In this document: piece by piece, positions 44,358 through 45,617 of the stretch
Layout: each line of letters starts with the position of its first letter
Position numbering within the stretch: position 1 is the stretch's first letter
Origin: Tubiluchus corallicola
Lineage: Eukaryota > Priapulida > Priapulimorpha > Priapulimorphida > Tubiluchidae
Assembly (NCBI GenBank): GCA_030141605.1
Contig: JAQGDQ010000064.1
Location: 126,001 to 171,617, forward strand
Reading direction: 5' to 3'
DNA: 45,617 bases
Translations under genes and position numbers: made by a program
The notes under the pieces: generated by a model
What the model saw: the letters and a program-made list of their open reading frames with translations, nothing else
Database searches by the model: none
Told to the model about the DNA's origin: nothing

Positions 44358-44515
44358 ATGACATGCTATTCTTATTCAACTGCTGTACGCAACACTTTGA
44401 AGATCGCCGTAAAGTTTTCAGTCACTGTAATGACGTCATTTCGCTGCACAGGATTTGGAATCGCATCACCACCTGGTGGTCGATATTCACCAATCATCAC
44501 ACGTGCAGCAAAGCG
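44358..44515 (+). CDS. candidate coding exon F (possible alternative first exon), 52 codons
   Basis: ATG at 44358 opens 52 codons that reach AAAGCG|GTAAGTTA, a strong donor, leaving two bases. A TAA lies just upstream. A second in-frame ATG at 44430 would give a shorter start. The C-terminal half includes FGIASPPGGRYSPIITRA followed by AK; its Gly/Pro/Arg/Ser content and GC-richer codons look coding. Alternatively a TTTCGCTGCACAG acceptor ending at 44451 would make a 64-bp internal exon. The phase equals that of exons A, B, C and E. The product is not recognised. Confidence 0.37.
44431..44438. promoter_or_regulatory. palindromic CRE-type octamer TGACGTCA
   Basis: A perfect CREB/ATF consensus octamer overlapping the internal ATG of candidate exon F. 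An 8-mer of this kind can occur by chance in 45 kb. It would matter only if a promoter lies here. Confidence 0.2.
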
Positions 44516-44899
44516 GTAAGTTACTGAATTAACCTTGCAAAGCCCTTATTGTGAAAATGTGGCATTTAGTTGTATGTAGCATAAGTTGTGATTTGGCTGT
44601 GACCAAAGTTACAACATAGACGCACACATGTGTATTCAAAAAGAATGACCTCTAATAGGAAACAATGAAATGGAAAATGTGTTTTAGCTATCCCGGAAAG
44701 CTTACGTGCAGTGATGGCCGAAATAATAGGATAAGCTATGAAAAATCTTTTTGGTCGCCCACTAATTATTATATCAGTATTGTCTTTTGGTACATCATTA
44801 AATTACAATATATTCAAGTCTAATGCAGTGGTAGGTGTAGCTGTATGTAGTTTAAGCATTCACCCATAATTTAAAGTGATATTTTATAGCTTTTCACAG

Positions 44900-45119
44900 T
44901 TTTCTGAATTTTGTACTATTCTTTCATATACGGATCAAGGTGAAGGACTATTCTTTTGGTCACGACTGTATCTCGGTGAAAAGCAAACAGCGGAAAGAGT
45001 ATAGCAGGCGAAACTCCCAAGCCGTTTTCCTGATCACGTATAGTGCTGTCACTGATCAGATTCAGCTTGCATATACTTCGGTCGCGGCACACACGCCGTA
45101 TTTTTCGGAATTTTCCTGA
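44900..45119 (+). CDS. candidate exon or terminal ORF G
   Basis: The frame is open for 79 codons (44880 to TGA at 45117-45119) without an ATG. An acceptor-like TAGCTTTTCACAG ends at 44899, and the frame downstream accepts two carried-in bases, matching exons A-F. The peptide includes KDYSFGHDCISVKSKQRKE and then YSRRNSQAVFLITYSA, with another RRxS consensus. If real, it would be a last exon, or it would end at a weak GTATAG donor near 45038. The upstream third is Phe-rich and less convincing. Confidence 0.2.
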
Positions 45120-45136
45120 CGAAAAGCGTAGTATTT

Positions 45137-45325
45137 ATGCTAAATTATGTAAAAGTGCCAATGTGCAATGAATATGTTTGTGCTGATGTAACTACTAAGG
45201 ATACAGGATATGAATGTGTAACATGTAATATTTGTAAAGCAAGCATTATATATAAAAGATACAGGAAAGTGGAGCTTTCTCCAGTTTATTATTTATTCAA
45301 ACTCCAAGTTTCTTCTAAAATATAA
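45137..45325 (+). CDS. 62-codon Cys-containing ORF, unknown
   Basis: An ATG-initiated frame with cysteines spaced C-x4-C-x11-C-x2-C-x2-C (CNEYVC, then CVTCNIC). This vaguely resembles a metal-binding cluster but fits no family I know. The AT-rich codons and lack of context make chance likely. Confidence 0.12.
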   Translation: MLNYVKVPMCNEYVCADVTTKDTGYECVTCNICKASIIYKRYRKVELSPVYYLFKLQVSSKI

Positions 45326-45617
45326 GAACTGCTCATCTGTAGAAAATTCTTCTCACGAATCAAATTGATTCCGTTAGATTCATGTTTCTCACTAATAGAT
45401 GGCGGCACGGCCCATTGCTGTGAGTCGCCCAGAATAATGAAATTAGAATCAATCATGCTCTGATTTCGAACTATAATTTGGGCAACTAAAGAACTTTAAA
45501 GAAAATAGCTATTAAATATAACATAATGATTTCACAACGAAGGTTTTAAACGGATTTGTCAAAACAGTAGGCCTATGTATGTATATATAATACGTCATTT
45601 GTTAAAACATCAGTTAA
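45326..45617. other. no recognisable feature
   Basis: AT-rich right end of the window. Confidence 0.45.

Noticed and set aside
44636-44655. ATTCAAAAAGAATGACC, reminiscent of mariner-type terminal repeats
   Set aside because: A single isolated motif without a partner repeat or transposase remnant.
1-45617. CRISPR arrays, operons, prophage or bacterial mobile elements
   Set aside because: No spaced direct-repeat array, no dense gene packing, and the composition and repeats are those of an animal genome.

Overview
This looks like non-coding DNA from an invertebrate animal. It is AT-rich and full of long microsatellites: (CT)n, the tetranucleotides GACA/GACT/GACG, and (ATG)n. It also holds decayed LINEs, SINEs and small non-autonomous DNA transposons. 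No bacterial-type operon, complete protein gene or viral gene was recognised. The sequence alone does not fix the phylum; arthropod or mollusc would both fit.

Layout. 1-9 kb: a possible coding exon at the left edge, a hAT-like element, a tRNA-type SINE, and a dense block of tri- and tetranucleotide arrays. 9-19 kb: mostly featureless, with one copy of a dispersed repeat, a small foldback and three degenerate LINE fragments. 19-31 kb: three long (CT)n tracts, a second repeat copy, G-rich and alternating purine-pyrimidine tracts, a 5S-rRNA-like sequence, a foldback and a second hAT-like element. 31-45.6 kb: a third repeat copy, an inverted pair of Tc1/mariner-type MITEs, a 130-bp tandem array, a perfect 64-bp direct repeat, and the best exon candidates.

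The most interesting signal is a set of short plus-strand exon candidates. The exon at 37981-38046 is the best, with a strong acceptor and a strong donor. Five others (105-211, 6556-6599, 31515-31558, 42730-42788, 44358-44515) begin with ATG and run open into GTAAGT or GTGAGT. All leave two bases at the donor, and the 37981 exon accepts exactly that phase. Four of the six encode an RRxS basophilic-kinase motif. One reading is that the window lies in the 5' part of a large plus-strand gene with several alternative first exons. I cannot name the gene, and ATG-to-donor frames like these also arise by chance.

Everything else is best read as intronic or intergenic DNA and transposon debris. Many open frames come from microsatellites or lack an ATG.
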